In this document: one piece after another, positions 49,016-61,440 of the stretch | Layout: each line of letters opens with the position of its first letter | Position numbering within the stretch: position 1 is the first letter of the stretch | Assembly (NCBI GenBank): GCA_022578965.1 | Contig: MU400510.1 | Location: 676,807-740,806 of the forward strand | DNA length: 64,000 bases | From: Xylaria sp. FL1777 | Lineage: Eukaryota > Ascomycota > Sordariomycetes > Xylariales > Xylariaceae | Direction: 5' to 3' | Notes under the pieces: generated by a model | What the model was told of the DNA's origin: nothing | The model's database searches: none | Seen by the model: the letters and a program-made list of their open reading frames with translations, nothing else | Program-made: the position numbers and the translations under genes

Positions 49016-50830
49016 AAGCAATTTAACGAAGCTTTTTCTTTTTAAAGAACTAAAGGTTAAAAGCAAGCTATTAATAGCGCAGCTTTAAATAAACCTTTAG
49101 ATTTTAACCTTAGCCCTTTTATACGTTCTATATTTGTAGCATTTTTTTTATTTAAGTTGCTTAATTTATATAGCTTTTATTATTCTTTAAGTACGCTTTA
49201 AATATGTTTAAACAATAGCTTTAAGCAGCCTTTTTTGTTTTATGTCTTTAATAAGCTTTATTAAATGTTTAGCTAGCAAAGTGATAATAGTAGCAACAAA
49301 ACTACTAAACAAATTAACAATAAAGCTAACTTTTGTTGTTTGTTATTTGTTTTAATTATAACTAGTTTTTTATGTACTTAAGACAACAAACAACTTTTAA
49401 CGCTTTTATTATATAAACTAAAACTTAGTAGCCTTATTTAGTTATAATAATAAAAATGCAGCTTAAGTGTACAATCACTAAAAATAAACAGCATTTTAAG
49501 TAATACTAAAATAGAACTAAAAACCGGTGTATTACAAGTGATTTTAAAGCTTTAATAATAACATAAGCTACTTATAGCTTAAATTAATCTAAAAATAGCT
49601 TAAGATATAATAAATAAGCAGATTTTCTAAAAATTAGTTATATTATAACTAGCTTAAAAAATAACAGTTATTAAAACAAACTATATAAAAGTTTTTTTTA
49701 ATAAACGACTTAATTTATAATAGCGTTAGCTAAGGTATTTAGTATGCGTAATAAAGATAAAAAACAATAAACCATTATTAAGTAAATGTTTTAAGCAAAA
49801 ACTCTTTATACTTAGTTAAGCATAGCTTTATTATTTGTTAAACATAGCTTTATTGCTTAATTATTTATAATATATACTTAGTATATAAACTATAAATTCC
49901 TTGCATATTTTTACTACACGTATATTTTTATTTAATACTATATATATGTTTTCACTTAATACACATATATTTTTACTTAACACTACATATATATTCTCAC
50001 TTAACGCTATATAATACATATAATAATATAACTATTACTACACTTTATACATAAAGTATACTTTTTTATACTAAGCATTATAGCTATGTTATATTATTTG
50101 TTTATTTTATTAGTTTTTAATAATAAATTAACACTTTTGTTTTGTTAGTAGTATATTAATATTAAATAAACATATACTTTAGCTGCTTTTATTGCAATAT
50201 TAAGATTGCAAAAAGCAACTTAAACGCTAACGTTTATTTTTACTTAAGCGTTTTTTAGTTTGCAACTTTTATTGAGATATTGTTTACTTATTAAAATACG
50301 TATTAATAACTTATAAAAAAGTCCGCATTTAAGGCAAAGCTAAGCTTTTTTAGCATAGCTATATAAGCTCTTCGGTTTTTTTGTTTTAAAAACAAGTACA
50401 ATAAAATACTTAAAAATAAAAGGTTGTTTTTTAACCTTTAATTTATTTTATCACCGGTTACTAAAAATAATATTTTGTTACTTGTTGCTAAAAATAAAAT
50501 AACTATAAAGGTATTATATAATATTTACTAATGTATAAAGCACTTAATACATAATGTATTTATTAATGTACATTTTGCTGTTTATAAGTATATACTTTAG
50601 CTAATTACTTAATAAAAAATAATTATTATACTATTTTAAGTATGCGTTATTTTATTATTACTGCTTGCTATTTATTTATTTCTTCTTTTTTATCCTCTTT
50701 TTTTTTTTACTTTACTACTAGTAAAAAACAGCAAAACTTTGCATATTTAGTTATTATAACGTTTTGTGAATTTATTTATTTTTATTAACTATTAATAACA
50801 TGCGGACTTTATAGTTTACGCGGTTAATTA
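49016..50830. other. AT-rich DNA, no identified gene
   Basis: A short array of TTTTTACTTAACACTATATA type units (about 49,905-50,030) is the only structure seen. Confidence 0.4.
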
Positions 50831-50834
50831 ATAA

Positions 50835-51130
50835 AAGTGGCTTTAGCTTTAGCTTTAGCTTTAGCTTTTTACTTAAATTAACCTTTGAGAATAAAAATAC
50901 CTTTAAACAGAAAAAAACGTTAACTTTTTAGCTAACTCCTTTAAAAATACCGATTCTTTAGCTAACTCCTTTAAAAACACCGACTCTTTAAAAGATATAT
51001 ACCTTTAAGAAAATACATACTTTTAAAACACATGCTCCTAAAATAACACATATTTTTAAGAAAACACATGCTTTTAAAAATACTGCCCCCGAAAACACTG
51101 CTTTTAAAAATACTGCTTCTAAAATTATTA
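50835..51130. repeat. Short repeats: CTTTAG hexamers, then CTTTTAAAAAYACTG units
   Basis: CTTTAG hexamers at 50,849-50,876; two copies of CTTTAGCTAACTCCTTTAAA at 50,928-50,985; then 15-18 bp units with ACATGCTTTTAAAAA and ACTGCTTTTAAAAATACTGC up to 51,125. On the plus strand they read as repeated HAFKNTA/FKNTAP segments in the frame of the downstream decayed protein. Confidence 0.6.
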
Positions 51131-52500
51131 GTATATTAAAAAACAGCAAAATATGTTTTTTATCCATTAAAAAAGTTATAAGTATATTTAATAAAGCAAA
51201 CAACTTAACTAAAACTATTATAAATATATTCCAAAAAGTAATATATTACTAAAATAGCATTAAAAATTTCTAAATATAAGTATTTTATTTATAAAACCTA
51301 GCATTAAACAAAAAACTATAAAAAGGCAAATATAACACCTTTAAATAATAAGTAAAAAAGTTATATAACAAAATATGCAAAAATATTACAAATAAAAAAT
51401 AAAAAATCAAAAACTAAAAAGCAAAAGTAGTTAAATCTTTAATTATGCTAAACGCTTTAAGCTTGCAGTTTTAGCACTTAATTAAATTAAAATTTTACAA
51501 CATTTTTAACAAACTTTAAAACTAAATAGCACAAAATAATATAAGCTACTTATTTGCTATAGCATTATTAAATATATAAATATATTATTAAATTGCGCTA
51601 AGCGCTGCTAAAAAACAAAGTATTTAAAAAACTTTTAGTACGCAAATAATCGATATAAAAAGCTTTAATAATATTATTTATTACAAGCTAACTAAAAAAA
51701 AAATAAAAGCAGCTTAAGTAGCAATTAGCTTACATAAGTTTTTAATAAGCAAGCTATTTATACTAAAGCTAATAAAAAACAAAGAATTTAATAAAGCTAT
51801 TAAGTTATTTAAAGTAAGCAAGCAAGCAGCTAAACAGCAGTTTTTTTTTGCTAAAGCTAACTTATTTAAGGTTAAAAACAGCAGTAATACAACATTTTAT
51901 ATGCAAAAAAAGCTTGTATTTATAAAGCTTAATATATTTAAATTTATAACTAAATGTTTTTGCAAAACTGCTGTTTTATTAAACTTAAAAGCAGCTTTTA
52001 ATAAAATACATTAGTTAATAAAATATAACATTTTAAAGCTTTTTTTAAACACAGTAGCAAAAGTAAAAAAAGCAATATATATACATTACTGCTAAATTTA
52101 GCTAATATATAGCTTTAGCGTAAAACAATTAAAGCGCAAGTTAAACTTTAATTACTTAATCAAAAAAATAACTAATTGTATATATAAACTAAAAATGTAA
52201 GTAAACAAAAAGCTTAATGCAAAAAAGAACTTTTTTAATATAAAAAAAGGCTTAGTTTTTTTTTAAAACAATTTTAGCTTAATTAAAGTTTTTAAACGTA
52301 AAGCTTTAAACTAGCTAGCTAGCAATAGTATAAAACAGTAAATATAATATATATACTTAAAAAACAAAATAGTTAAAAGCTATAAAACATAACTGCAATA
52401 CTAAATATACTATTAGCTTAGCTTTGCAATAGCTTTAAAATGCCCTTTGTTTTTAAAGCTCTTTAAGTAAACCTAAACAATAACCTTTAGTCTTTAAATA
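50880..52500 (+). pseudogene. Decayed intronless reading frame of about 540 codons, function unknown
   Basis: One plus-strand frame can be followed from about 50,880 to 52,480 with TAA and TAG as the only stops and no apparent shift. The N-terminal part holds the FKNTA repeats. The middle has ICKNITNKK and SLIMLNALSLQF. The best kept stretch, 51,655-52,090, includes ISLHKFLISKLFILKLI, NKAIKLFKVSKQAAKQQFFF, KLVFIKLNIFKFITKCFC and TAVLLNLKAAFNKIH. Most K and N in such stretches probably were E and D, since GpA and GpG are lost in this DNA; the ancestor would then be a strongly acidic, helical protein. I do not recognise the family. It is single in this window and lies beside the zinc-finger pseudogene, tail to tail. 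Confidence 0.5.
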
Positions 52501-53000
52501 AGGTTATATATATTTAAAAAGTTAGCTTAGTTGTTTTAACTACTATGTAAAATATACTTAACTTAATAATTAATTAAGTAGCTATTTTGTTTTGCTTAAA
52601 TTTAAAGCTTACGTTATAACATATTAAAAGTAAAGTTATAAATATTTATAATGCTAAGCTTTTTTTGCTTAGTATATATAGCTAACGTTAAGTTATTTAA
52701 ATTTAAAACAAGTATGTTTTGCTTTTAAAACTGCTTTTTTAATAAGCTAATTATAGCACGTATGCTATATAAAAAGCTTTAGCTACTAGTTTAATACTGC
52801 TTAAACCTAGTATTTAAAAAAGCTTTAATAGCTGCATTAATAGCTACATAATTTTAATATAAGCTAATTTGCTTAATGTTATAGCTTATATGCTATTTAG
52901 TTTAATTAACTAAATTGTTTAAATTAACTATTAATAATAGCTTTATAACTAGTTTTAAAAGTTAAAAGTCTTTTAAAAGCTTAATAATAAATAATTTTGT
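52501..53000. other. Gap between two convergent pseudogenes
   Basis: AT-rich, nothing recognised. It would hold the 3' ends of both frames. Confidence 0.4.
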
Positions 53001-56000
53001 TTGCTTTTGTTTTAAAAAAGGCTTTTTATAAAGTAAGAACTTTAAGTTTAACTTTATTCTTAAGTTTAACTTTGTTACTAAGTTAAACTTTAACTTGCGT
53101 TGCTTAACTAGTTTTTTTTGTATGCTTTTATATTAAAACTTTATATGCCGATTAAGATTTTCTTTTTATGTAAAGGTTTTATTGCATTTATTGCAGCAAT
53201 ATAAGTATTTCTTAAAGTATATAATATAAGTATGCTAATTAAGATTTTTTTTTTTTGCAAAAGTTATAATATATTTATTGCAGCTATATAAGCGTTCCTT
53301 AAAGTATATAGCGCAAATATGCTAATTAAAACTTTTTTTCTTTATAAAAGTTAAGTTATACTTATTGTAGCAATACAAGCGTTCCTTAAGGTATATAGCG
53401 CAAATATGCTAATTAAGATTTTTTTTCTTTGCAAAAGTTAAGTTATACTTATTGCAGCAATACAAGCATTTTTTAAAATATATAGCGCAAATATGCTAAT
53501 TAAAACGTTTTTTTTATACAAAAATTAAGTTATACTTATTATAGCAATATAAGCGTTCTTTAAAATATATAGTGCAATTATACTAATTAAAATATAGCTT
53601 TTATAAAAAAGTTAAGTTATATTTATTATAGCAATATAAGCGTTCTTTAAAGTATATAGCGCAAATATGCTAATTAAAATATATTTTTTATAAAAAGGTT
53701 AAGTTATATTTATTGCAGTAATATAGGCATTCTTTAAAGTATATAGCGCAAATATGCTAATTAAAACTTTCTTTTTTTATAAAGGTTAAGTTATATTTAT
53801 TATAGCTATACAAGCATTCTTTAAAGTATATAGCGTAATTATATTAATTAAGATTTGCTTTTTTTACAAAGGTTAAATTATATTTATTATAGCTATATAA
53901 GCGTTCCTTAAAGTATATAGCGCAAATATATTAATTAAGGTTTACTTTTTATACAAAATATTGCTTTTATATATATAGGTTGCAATCTTTAATTAAGCAT
54001 AAAAAACTGTTTTAATAATCTTTAATTTTATTGTTGTTTAGTTTTAAATAGTTGTATTATTTATAAAAGCAACAAGTTTTGTTTAAAAAAAACTTATTTA
54101 AGCACTTTTAGTAGTTATATATACTGCTTAAAAAATAATAGTTATATTTATAACATATAAGCGCATTTATTAAAAGCTAAAGCGCGTTATACTTTAAACA
54201 TAAAAAATTATAGCTGCTATTTTTAATTTATAGCTTAATTAAAAGCAAAGCACTTTTTGCAAACATTAGTTAAAAGCATTTTATATTTTATAGCTTTAAA
54301 TAAACACTTTAAACTTTATTACTTATAATATTATAAAACGTAGCAAATAAGCTATTTTATAAAATTAACTATAATATTATATTTATATTTATTATAACAT
54401 AAAAATTAAACATTTTTTGTGTATAATTAGCAGTAATAATAATAAACTCTATAATTAAATAATCTTTATTTTAGCTAAAAATAAAATTAAAATTACTATT
54501 GTTTAAAGCACTTTAATATTTAGTTTTTATTGCAATACTATGCTACAAACGCTTTTTTATAGTTGCTTTTATTAAGTAATAAACAAAAAGAACTATTAAA
54601 AAGCTTATTAAATTAAGTTTTAGCTTAAACTTAAGTTTTTTTAAACTTAAACAAAAGTAGTTTTTCTTTAAGTTTTTTAGCTTATAGCATAATTAATATG
54701 CAATTTTAAATAAAAACTGCTTAAGCGTTAAGTTCTTTTTATTAACATTTAAGTTTATTGCTTTTTAGTTACATTTTTAAAGCATATTAAATTATAATTA
54801 TGTTTACTATAAAGTAGTATTACTATTTTAAAATATTTTTTAAGCAAAAGAAATGCTCTAAATATAAAACAAGTAAAAAACCTTTTTTTTAAACTAATTA
54901 ATTAATAAAATAGTAAAATAGTTATTAAACTTATGTTAGCTTATATTATATTTTATAGCAATTTAAATTAAAGTGCTATATATATAATTATAAAAATATT
55001 AATTAAACTAGCAATATTTTAAGCAGTAAAAAAAGTTATAATAAACTATAAGCTGCTTAAACAAAGATTTTTTTAATAAATATAAGTCCTGTTTTAATAA
55101 TAGTTTTTTAATAAAGCCTAAATATATGCTAGTTTATAATATATTAAAAAGTTCTTTAAAATGTTTATTACTATTATTAATAATTTTTTTAAACTATTAA
55201 AGCTGCTATTTGCAAGTTAACTTTATACTAAAAATTAAGTAAATTATACTATAATTTATAAAAGCATTAAATAAATACTTAAGCTTAGGTTTTTTAGTTT
55301 TAAAGTTCTTTTTGTTATAATAAATATACAACTATTGTTTTAATAGCAATAAAACAACTAAAGCTATATATTGTTTTATAAAGCTTATACTAATAAACGT
55401 TATAAATAAATTATTAGCTGTATGGTTTGCTAATATTACATAGTTATTATTGTTGTTATTATTATTGTTATTATTAATGAAAAGTTTTGCGTAGTTATAT
55501 GCTATATTTAAAGAAAAGCTAAAAAAGCTAAAGTTAAACTATAATTAAAGCTTTATTTAATCACAAAATCTAGTAAATATATTTTTATTTTTAGATTTCT
55601 TAAAGAAATCAAGCATATTTTTAGTTGTTTTGCTAACATATTATTTAAATGCTTTTTTATTAGCATAAAACAACTAGCTAAGCTTTTTAAAGTAGTTTTA
55701 GCATTTTTTTAACATCTTTTTTTAAACTATGCTTTATACTATAACTTTAAAGAAAACTTTAAGTATTTAAGTTATATAAACAAGGTTTAAAGGAGCTACT
55801 TTTAGTGCTACTTAAAGGTAGCTATAATTATTTTAAGTTTAGTTGCTTTTTTTATAAATAATAGTACTATTGTTTAACTTAGCTTTTTTAGCACTAATTA
55901 ACTTATAATTAAAAGCAAAAGCTTTATTTAAATTTAAGGTTTTAATATTATAATAATAACTATAATTAATATTATATTTTTTAGCGTTAATTAACTTATA

Positions 56001-56303
56001 GTTAAAAGTAAAAGCTTTATATTTAAGCTTTTTTAAATTTAAAGTTTTAACATTATAATAACTATAATTAATATTGTATTTTTTAGTGTTAATTAACTTA
56101 TAGTTAAAAGTAAAAGCTTTATATTTAAGCTTTTTTAAATTTAAAGTTTTAATATTATAATAACTATAATTAATGTTATATTCTTTAGTATATTTATAGT
56201 TAGATTTTTTTAAATTTAAAGTTTTAATATTATTATAATTATTATAATTAGGTTTATTGCTGTTTTTAATAAACTGTTCTAGTTTATTTTTAGCAGTAAG
56301 CAT
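53000..56303 (-). pseudogene. Decayed poly-C2H2 zinc-finger protein gene, about 1,090 codons, intronless
   Basis: The frame starting at ATG 56,303 can be read to about 53,030 without a net shift. The only stops are TAA and TAG, where Gln, Trp or Arg codons would have been. The first 154 codons are still open and contain about three 34-residue repeats (YNINYSYYNIKTLNLKK, then KAFTFNYKLIN). The middle (about 55,840-53,980) has an Asn run that was probably Asp and no known domain. The C-terminal third holds ten zinc fingers. The most C-terminal one (about 53,190-53,145) keeps C-x2-C-x12-H: CNKCNKTFT.KENLNRH. The others read YC.NKYNLTFAKKKNLN.HI, with the second Cys turned to Tyr and Gln to stop. 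A Lys-rich tail follows. Family knowledge: tandem C2H2 fingers bind DNA or RNA. No nuclear function can be claimed for this dead copy. The lack of introns would fit a mobile-element or retro-copied gene. Confidence 0.75.
53140..53965 (-). repeat. 87-bp tandem array encoding C2H2 zinc fingers
   Basis: The codon for the first zinc-binding His falls at 53,147, 53,234, 53,321, 53,408, 53,495, 53,582, 53,669, 53,756, 53,843 and 53,930: every step is exactly 87 bp, i.e. 29 codons. In each finger the spacing C-x2-C-x3-F-x5-L-x2-H-x4-H can be followed; the linker is about LKERLYC in place of TGEKPYxC. The finger nearest the N-terminus (53,930) is divergent, with wider Cys-to-His spacing. Confidence 0.85.
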
Positions 56304-56635
56304 GTTTTAGTTTTTTATTTTTCGGTAAGCTAAATATATATAGCTAAATAAATAAAAGCGTTATTAAAGTTAAAAAAAGAAAAAAAAAAAGTATTGCTTT
56401 ATTAACGTATAGTAGTAAAGTGAAATATTAAAGGCAGCAAGGCTTTAATAAAATATTAGCTTTATTACCTTGTAATAATTTAAATAATTACTTTACTTAA
56501 AAAAGGTAAGTAAAATCGATTACGAAATATCTTTTGTAGCAAGTTTAACACTATTAATTAATAAATAACTAATTAAGATATTAAAGGTATAATAAATAAA
56601 AAGTTAAAGCTATTTAACTTATTTAATAAAAAGCT
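56304..56635. other. AT-rich 5' flank of the zinc-finger pseudogene
   Basis: Contains less mutated pieces (for example TACCTTGTAATAATTT near 56,468 and AAAATCGATTACGAAATATC near 56,512). Any promoter of the zinc-finger gene would lie here, but no motif is clear. Confidence 0.35.
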
Positions 56636-56639
56636 AAAT

Positions 56640-56850
56640 ATAAGATAAATATAGGCTAATAAAGATAAATAAGCTAGCAAAAATAAATAAACTAGCAAAA
56701 ATAAACAAACTAGCAAAAATAAAAACTAACAAAGATAAAAACTAACAAAGATAAACAAACTAGCAAAAATAAACAAACTAGCAAAAATAAACAAACTAGC
56801 AAAAATAAATAAACTAGCAAAAATAAAAACTAATAAAAATATATATAAGT
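56640..56850. repeat. 18-bp minisatellite
   Basis: Ten or more units of ACAAACTAGCAAAAATAA, some shortened to AAAACTAACAAAGAT. Confidence 0.8.
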
Positions 56851-56879
56851 TAAGATTAATATAAGCTAATTAAATAAAA

Positions 56880-57265
56880 GGTTTAAATAGACTTATTAAC
56901 TAAAAAAAATGTTATTAATACACTTGTTAACAAAAAAACATTTATAAACTAAAAAGATCTTTACTAATATACTTATTAATAAAATACTTATTAATAAAAT
57001 ACCTATTAATAAAAAAACACCTATAAATTAAAAGGATTTTTGTTAATATGCTTATTAACTAAAAAATATATATTAACTAAAAAAATCATTACTAATATAC
57101 TTATTAACTAAAGAATATTTATAAACTAAAAAATATATCGCTAAAAACTTATTAACTAAAAGAATTATTACTAATATATTTATAAACTAAAAAATACATT
57201 GCTAAAAACCTGTTATTAAAAGATATATTAGCTAAAAAACGCATAACTAAAAAATATATAAAATA
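56880..57265. repeat. Degenerate repeats of TTATTAACTAAAAAATAT
   Basis: Units of about 18-40 bp combining CTTATTAACTAAAAAA with ATTACTAATATA. The order is irregular. Confidence 0.6.
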
Positions 57266-57919
57266 TAAAACGCATTAATTTAAATAACATATTAAAAAAA
57301 GCTTTAAGCTTAAAATATTTATAAATAAAGACCTTAATATTAAAGCAACTATAAAAAATAAATACTTAGGCCTTTATTATTATAAAGCTACAAAAACTAA
57401 AGATTTTAACTTATATATAGTTATAGCTTAGTTAAAAAATATTTACATATATATTTTATTTATATAATATTATATATTGTTTATTTATAACATAGTATAA
57501 ACTATGTTTAAAAGCTTTTTACATTTTTTTTTAGCTTTTTAGCTAAAGTTGTTATTTTTTTTCCTAAAACCAAAGGTTTGCAAAAATACGCAAATTAGTT
57601 AAGCTTAAAAATATCGTATAGTATAGCTTATATAGCTATTTTTATAGCACTTATTACATTTAAGCAGCATTTAAACAGTTATTAAAATATCAAAAATAAG
57701 TTAATTAATATTTTTAGTTGTTATATAAACAATATAAATAAAACAGTAAAAAAACGCATTATACGTTTTTATATACTTAATAATATTAAAATAGCTATAA
57801 GCTTTATATAGTAATACTTAAAAGTAAACTAAGCAACATATTAAGTATTTCTTAAGATTTTAGCTAACAAAATAAAATAAAAACAGTTTCCTTTTATAAA
57901 ATAAGTGATTATACTTTAA
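57266..57919. other. AT-rich DNA, nothing identified
   Basis: No open frame or tandem structure that I can support. Confidence 0.4.
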
Positions 57920-57924
57920 GGCTA

Positions 57925-58040
57925 AAATAACAATAGCAATAATAATAATAGCAATAATAATAATAGCAATAATAATAATAGCAATAATAATAATAGCAAT
58001 AATAATAATAGCAATAATAATAATAGCAATAATAATAAAA
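57925..58040. repeat. 15-bp microsatellite-like array (TAATAATAATAGCAA)
   Basis: About seven and a half perfect units. The minus strand stays open for 105 codons across it (57,860-58,177) and would read as IIIIA repeats; this is a by-product of the repeat, not a gene. Confidence 0.9.
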
Positions 58041-58379
58041 CGAAATTTAACAATAAAACAAAATTTAAACAATAAAACTAAATTTAATAATAAAACTAAA
58101 AATAACAAGGGTATTAATAATAGTAATGCTAATAATAGTAATATTAATAACGATAGTAATACTAAAAACAAAAACAACTTATATATTATACTTAAGCGCT
58201 TAGTAAGCTAAGCGTTTAGCTAAAACAAAGATATATTTTAAACAAAAAAACAAGCTTGCTTAATTTTAAATAAACTTAAGTCTAGTTTTATTAAAAGCTA
58301 TAAAATTAGTTGCTTATAATTTATATTAAGTTATAATATATGTATATATAATTATAACATAGGTATTTTTAAATAAGTC

Positions 58380-60923
58380 CGCTTTATATATATATATATA
58401 TACGTACGTTAAAGTAAATAATGCTACTTTTAGTTAATTAATCGAAGTTAATTAGTTAAGTTATTAAAACTAACTTATAATAGCTAGCTATGTTTAATTA
58501 GCTTAATTTAATATGCTTTTTTAATTAAGGCGCTATAAATTTCTTAATTACTAAAATTAAAACTACTTTAAAACTTATTATTTTTGGTGTTTTATAAGCT
58601 ATAAATTTAAAAATCCTATATAAATCTTTTTTTAAGATTAGCAAACTTATATAAAACTTTTTATACTTATGTTTTAAAGTTAATAAAGGTTAATAAATAT
58701 ATAAAAAAGTTAACTTTAGTTAATTAATAAAGTTATGCTTAATAGCTATAAAGCATATTAAGCTTATTTAATAAACTAAATATAATAATAAAACGCGCTA
58801 AGTTTACTAAATCTTAGTTTATATTAAGTTTTATTTTTACTGCAAATAAACTTTAGCATAGTTAATAATCACTAAAATTAAGTAATTTTAACTAATTAAT
58901 TAGCTAACTGCATTAAGTTTATTATATATAACAATTATATAAAAAGCTATAACTATTAAAATTAAGTAATTTTAATTTTAATATATGCTAAACTAACTAT
59001 ATTAAGTTTATTATATAAAGAGCTATAGCTATTTATTTATTTATATATTACACTAATTAAACTAATTTTAACTATAAATTAGTTTAATATATAATTACTA
59101 GTATTTAAGGGCATTTATATATTATTTAGTAGTAAAAAAAAGACAATATACTATAAGCTATTTTTAATATAAAAAGTTTTAGCGATTATATATTTACTAG
59201 TTAATTATATAAGCTATAAACTAAGCATTAAAAGTATAAAAGCATTTATTAGTTAATTATTATATAAGCTATAAACTAAGCACTAAAAAGTACTAAAACA
59301 TATAAAGGCATATAAAAGGTAATAGCGCGTTTATTAAGTTAATTATGCAAATAAACTAAGCACTAAAAGTATAAAAACATTTACTAGTTAATTATTATAT
59401 AAGCTATAAACTAAACACTTAAAAGTGCTAAAATAACGTTAATTACGCAAGCTATGCTAAAACATATAAGCTACGTAAGCATTTATTAGTTAATTATATA
59501 AGCTATAAATAAAGCACTAAGGAGTGCTAAAATAATATTAATTGCATAAACTATAAGCATTTATCGATTAATTATGTGGGCATTTACTAGTTAATTACGT
59601 AAGCTATGCTAAAATATATAAGCTACGCAAGCATTTACTAGTTAATTATATAAGCTGCAAACAAAGCACTAAGGAGTGTTAAAATAACATTAATTGCGTA
59701 AGCTATAAGCATTTATTAATTAATTATGTGAGCATTTATTAGTTAATTGCGCAGGTTATACTAAAACATATAAAAGCGTATAAAAAGCTGCATAAATATT
59801 TATTAGTTAATTATATAAGCTGTAAATAAAGCACTAAGGAGTGCTAAAATAATATTAATTGCGTAAACTAAACATTTATCGGTTAATTATATAAGCATTT
59901 ATTAGCAATTATGCAAGCTATACTAAAACATATAAAAGCATACAAAAAGTAAAAAACAAAGCACTAAAAAGTGCTAAAATAACTAAAACTAGTAATAAAT
60001 TATATAAGCATTTATTAGTTAATTAAGTGTATAAATAAAGCACTAAAGAATACTAAAATAATTAAGTTTAATAGTGCACTTAATATTTACTAATTAATTA
60101 TATAAGCTGTAAATAAAGCACTAAAAAGTGCTAAAACATATAAAAGGTAATAATAATTGCGCGTTTATTTATAAGTATTTACTAGTTAATTATATAAGCT
60201 ATAAACTAAAACTAAAAGTGTTAAAATAACTAAGTTTAATAGTTAATTATATATATAATAAGCTATGGGCATTTATTAATTAATTGCGTAAGCTATACTA
60301 AAAGTGCTAATATAACTAAGTTAAAACGTTTATTAATTAATTATATAAGCATTTATTAATTAACTATAAAGGCTATAAACTAAGCACTAAAAGTGCTAAA
60401 ACATATAAAAGCATTAAGTATTTATTGCGTATAAAAAGCAGTAAACATTTACTACTTATAGTTAATTATATAAGCATTTATAAACAAGTATGCATTAATA
60501 AATACTAAGGTGCTAATTTAGCTAGTTTAATAATTAATTAAGTACTAAGGCATTTATTAGTACTAATAATTAAAAACTAAGTATATAAGCTATAAACTAA
60601 AGTTAAGTTTAGCAAGGTTAATTACATTAAAAGTGCTAAAATAACTAAGTATTAATTTTATAAGTTAATTATATAAACATTTATTAAACTAAGCTAATAT
60701 AGTTTACATTATATAAAAGTTTTGCTAAAAGTTAAGTTTAAAGCACTTAGTGTATTAAATATCTTAATTAGTATATAAAAGTTTTTTAAAGGCTTATATA
60801 TATATTTATATCTTTAGCAAGTAATATTAATAACTAATGTTAGTTTTATTAAGTTATCTTTATAGTAATTAAAGCTATATTTTTTATATTTAACTATTTT
60901 AAAAGATTTATTATTTAAGATAT
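58380..60923. repeat. Right inverted arm with minisatellite (GCATTTATTAGTTAATTATA)
   Basis: The part 58,380-59,100 is the reverse complement of about 31,991-32,660, and 59,190-60,680 is a long irregular array of GCATTTATTAGTTAATTATA, TAAGCTATAAACTAAGCACT and the hairpin AGCACTAAAAGTGCT, reverse complement in type to 6,780-7,440. The left arm is interrupted by chromoviruses A, B and C; without them it would have about the same length as this arm. Confidence 0.65.
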
Positions 60924-61440
60924 TATAACGGACCTATTATATACTAATATAACAAGTTTGTCCTTAAGGTCTTAATTTATAAGTAATAATAAAATCCTTA
61001 ACAGTAGTTCGTTAAAAAGGTTTTTAGGGTACTTTTACTACTATACATTAATAAAAGTCTTAAAAAATTAAAAGTAATAAATATATTAGTGCTTAGCAGT
61101 TATAAAAAATTAATAGCTAAAAAGTTAAAAACTAAATAAGTAATTAAATATAAAAAATATATAATTATATAAACAAAAAAAATAGTAGTAGTAATTTATA
61201 AACGTTGTTTTTTTTAATAAACTTAACGTTATATTGTTTTAAGTTTAAAGCTTAATAAATTTAATGCTTAAGTTCGTTAAGTTTAAAGCTTAATAAATTT
61301 AACGCTTAAATTTATTAAGTTTATGCATTAAACCCTTATAGTAGTTTAAATATATATTTTTTTAACAAATAAAACTCTTTTTATGCATGTTTTCTTTATA
61401 TTTAGCCTTTTAATTAGCTTAGTTAGCTTATTTTATAATA
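60924..61440 (-). repeat. Chromovirus D left (3') LTR
   Basis: 517 bp, from TATAACGGACC to TTTTATAATA, subfamily 1. Confidence 0.9.

Noticed and set aside
50988..51203. 71-codon minus-strand frame with repeated VFLKA
   Set aside because: Antisense of the short FKNTA repeat array; the plus strand is the one that continues into a long frame.
53140..53965. CRISPR-like array
   Set aside because: The repeats are contiguous 87-bp units without unique spacers, encode zinc fingers, and the DNA is eukaryotic.
57860..58177. 105-codon open frame on the minus strand, very hydrophobic
   Set aside because: It is a translation of the 15-bp TAATAATAATAGCAA array and its AT-rich flank; there is no non-repetitive coding signal.
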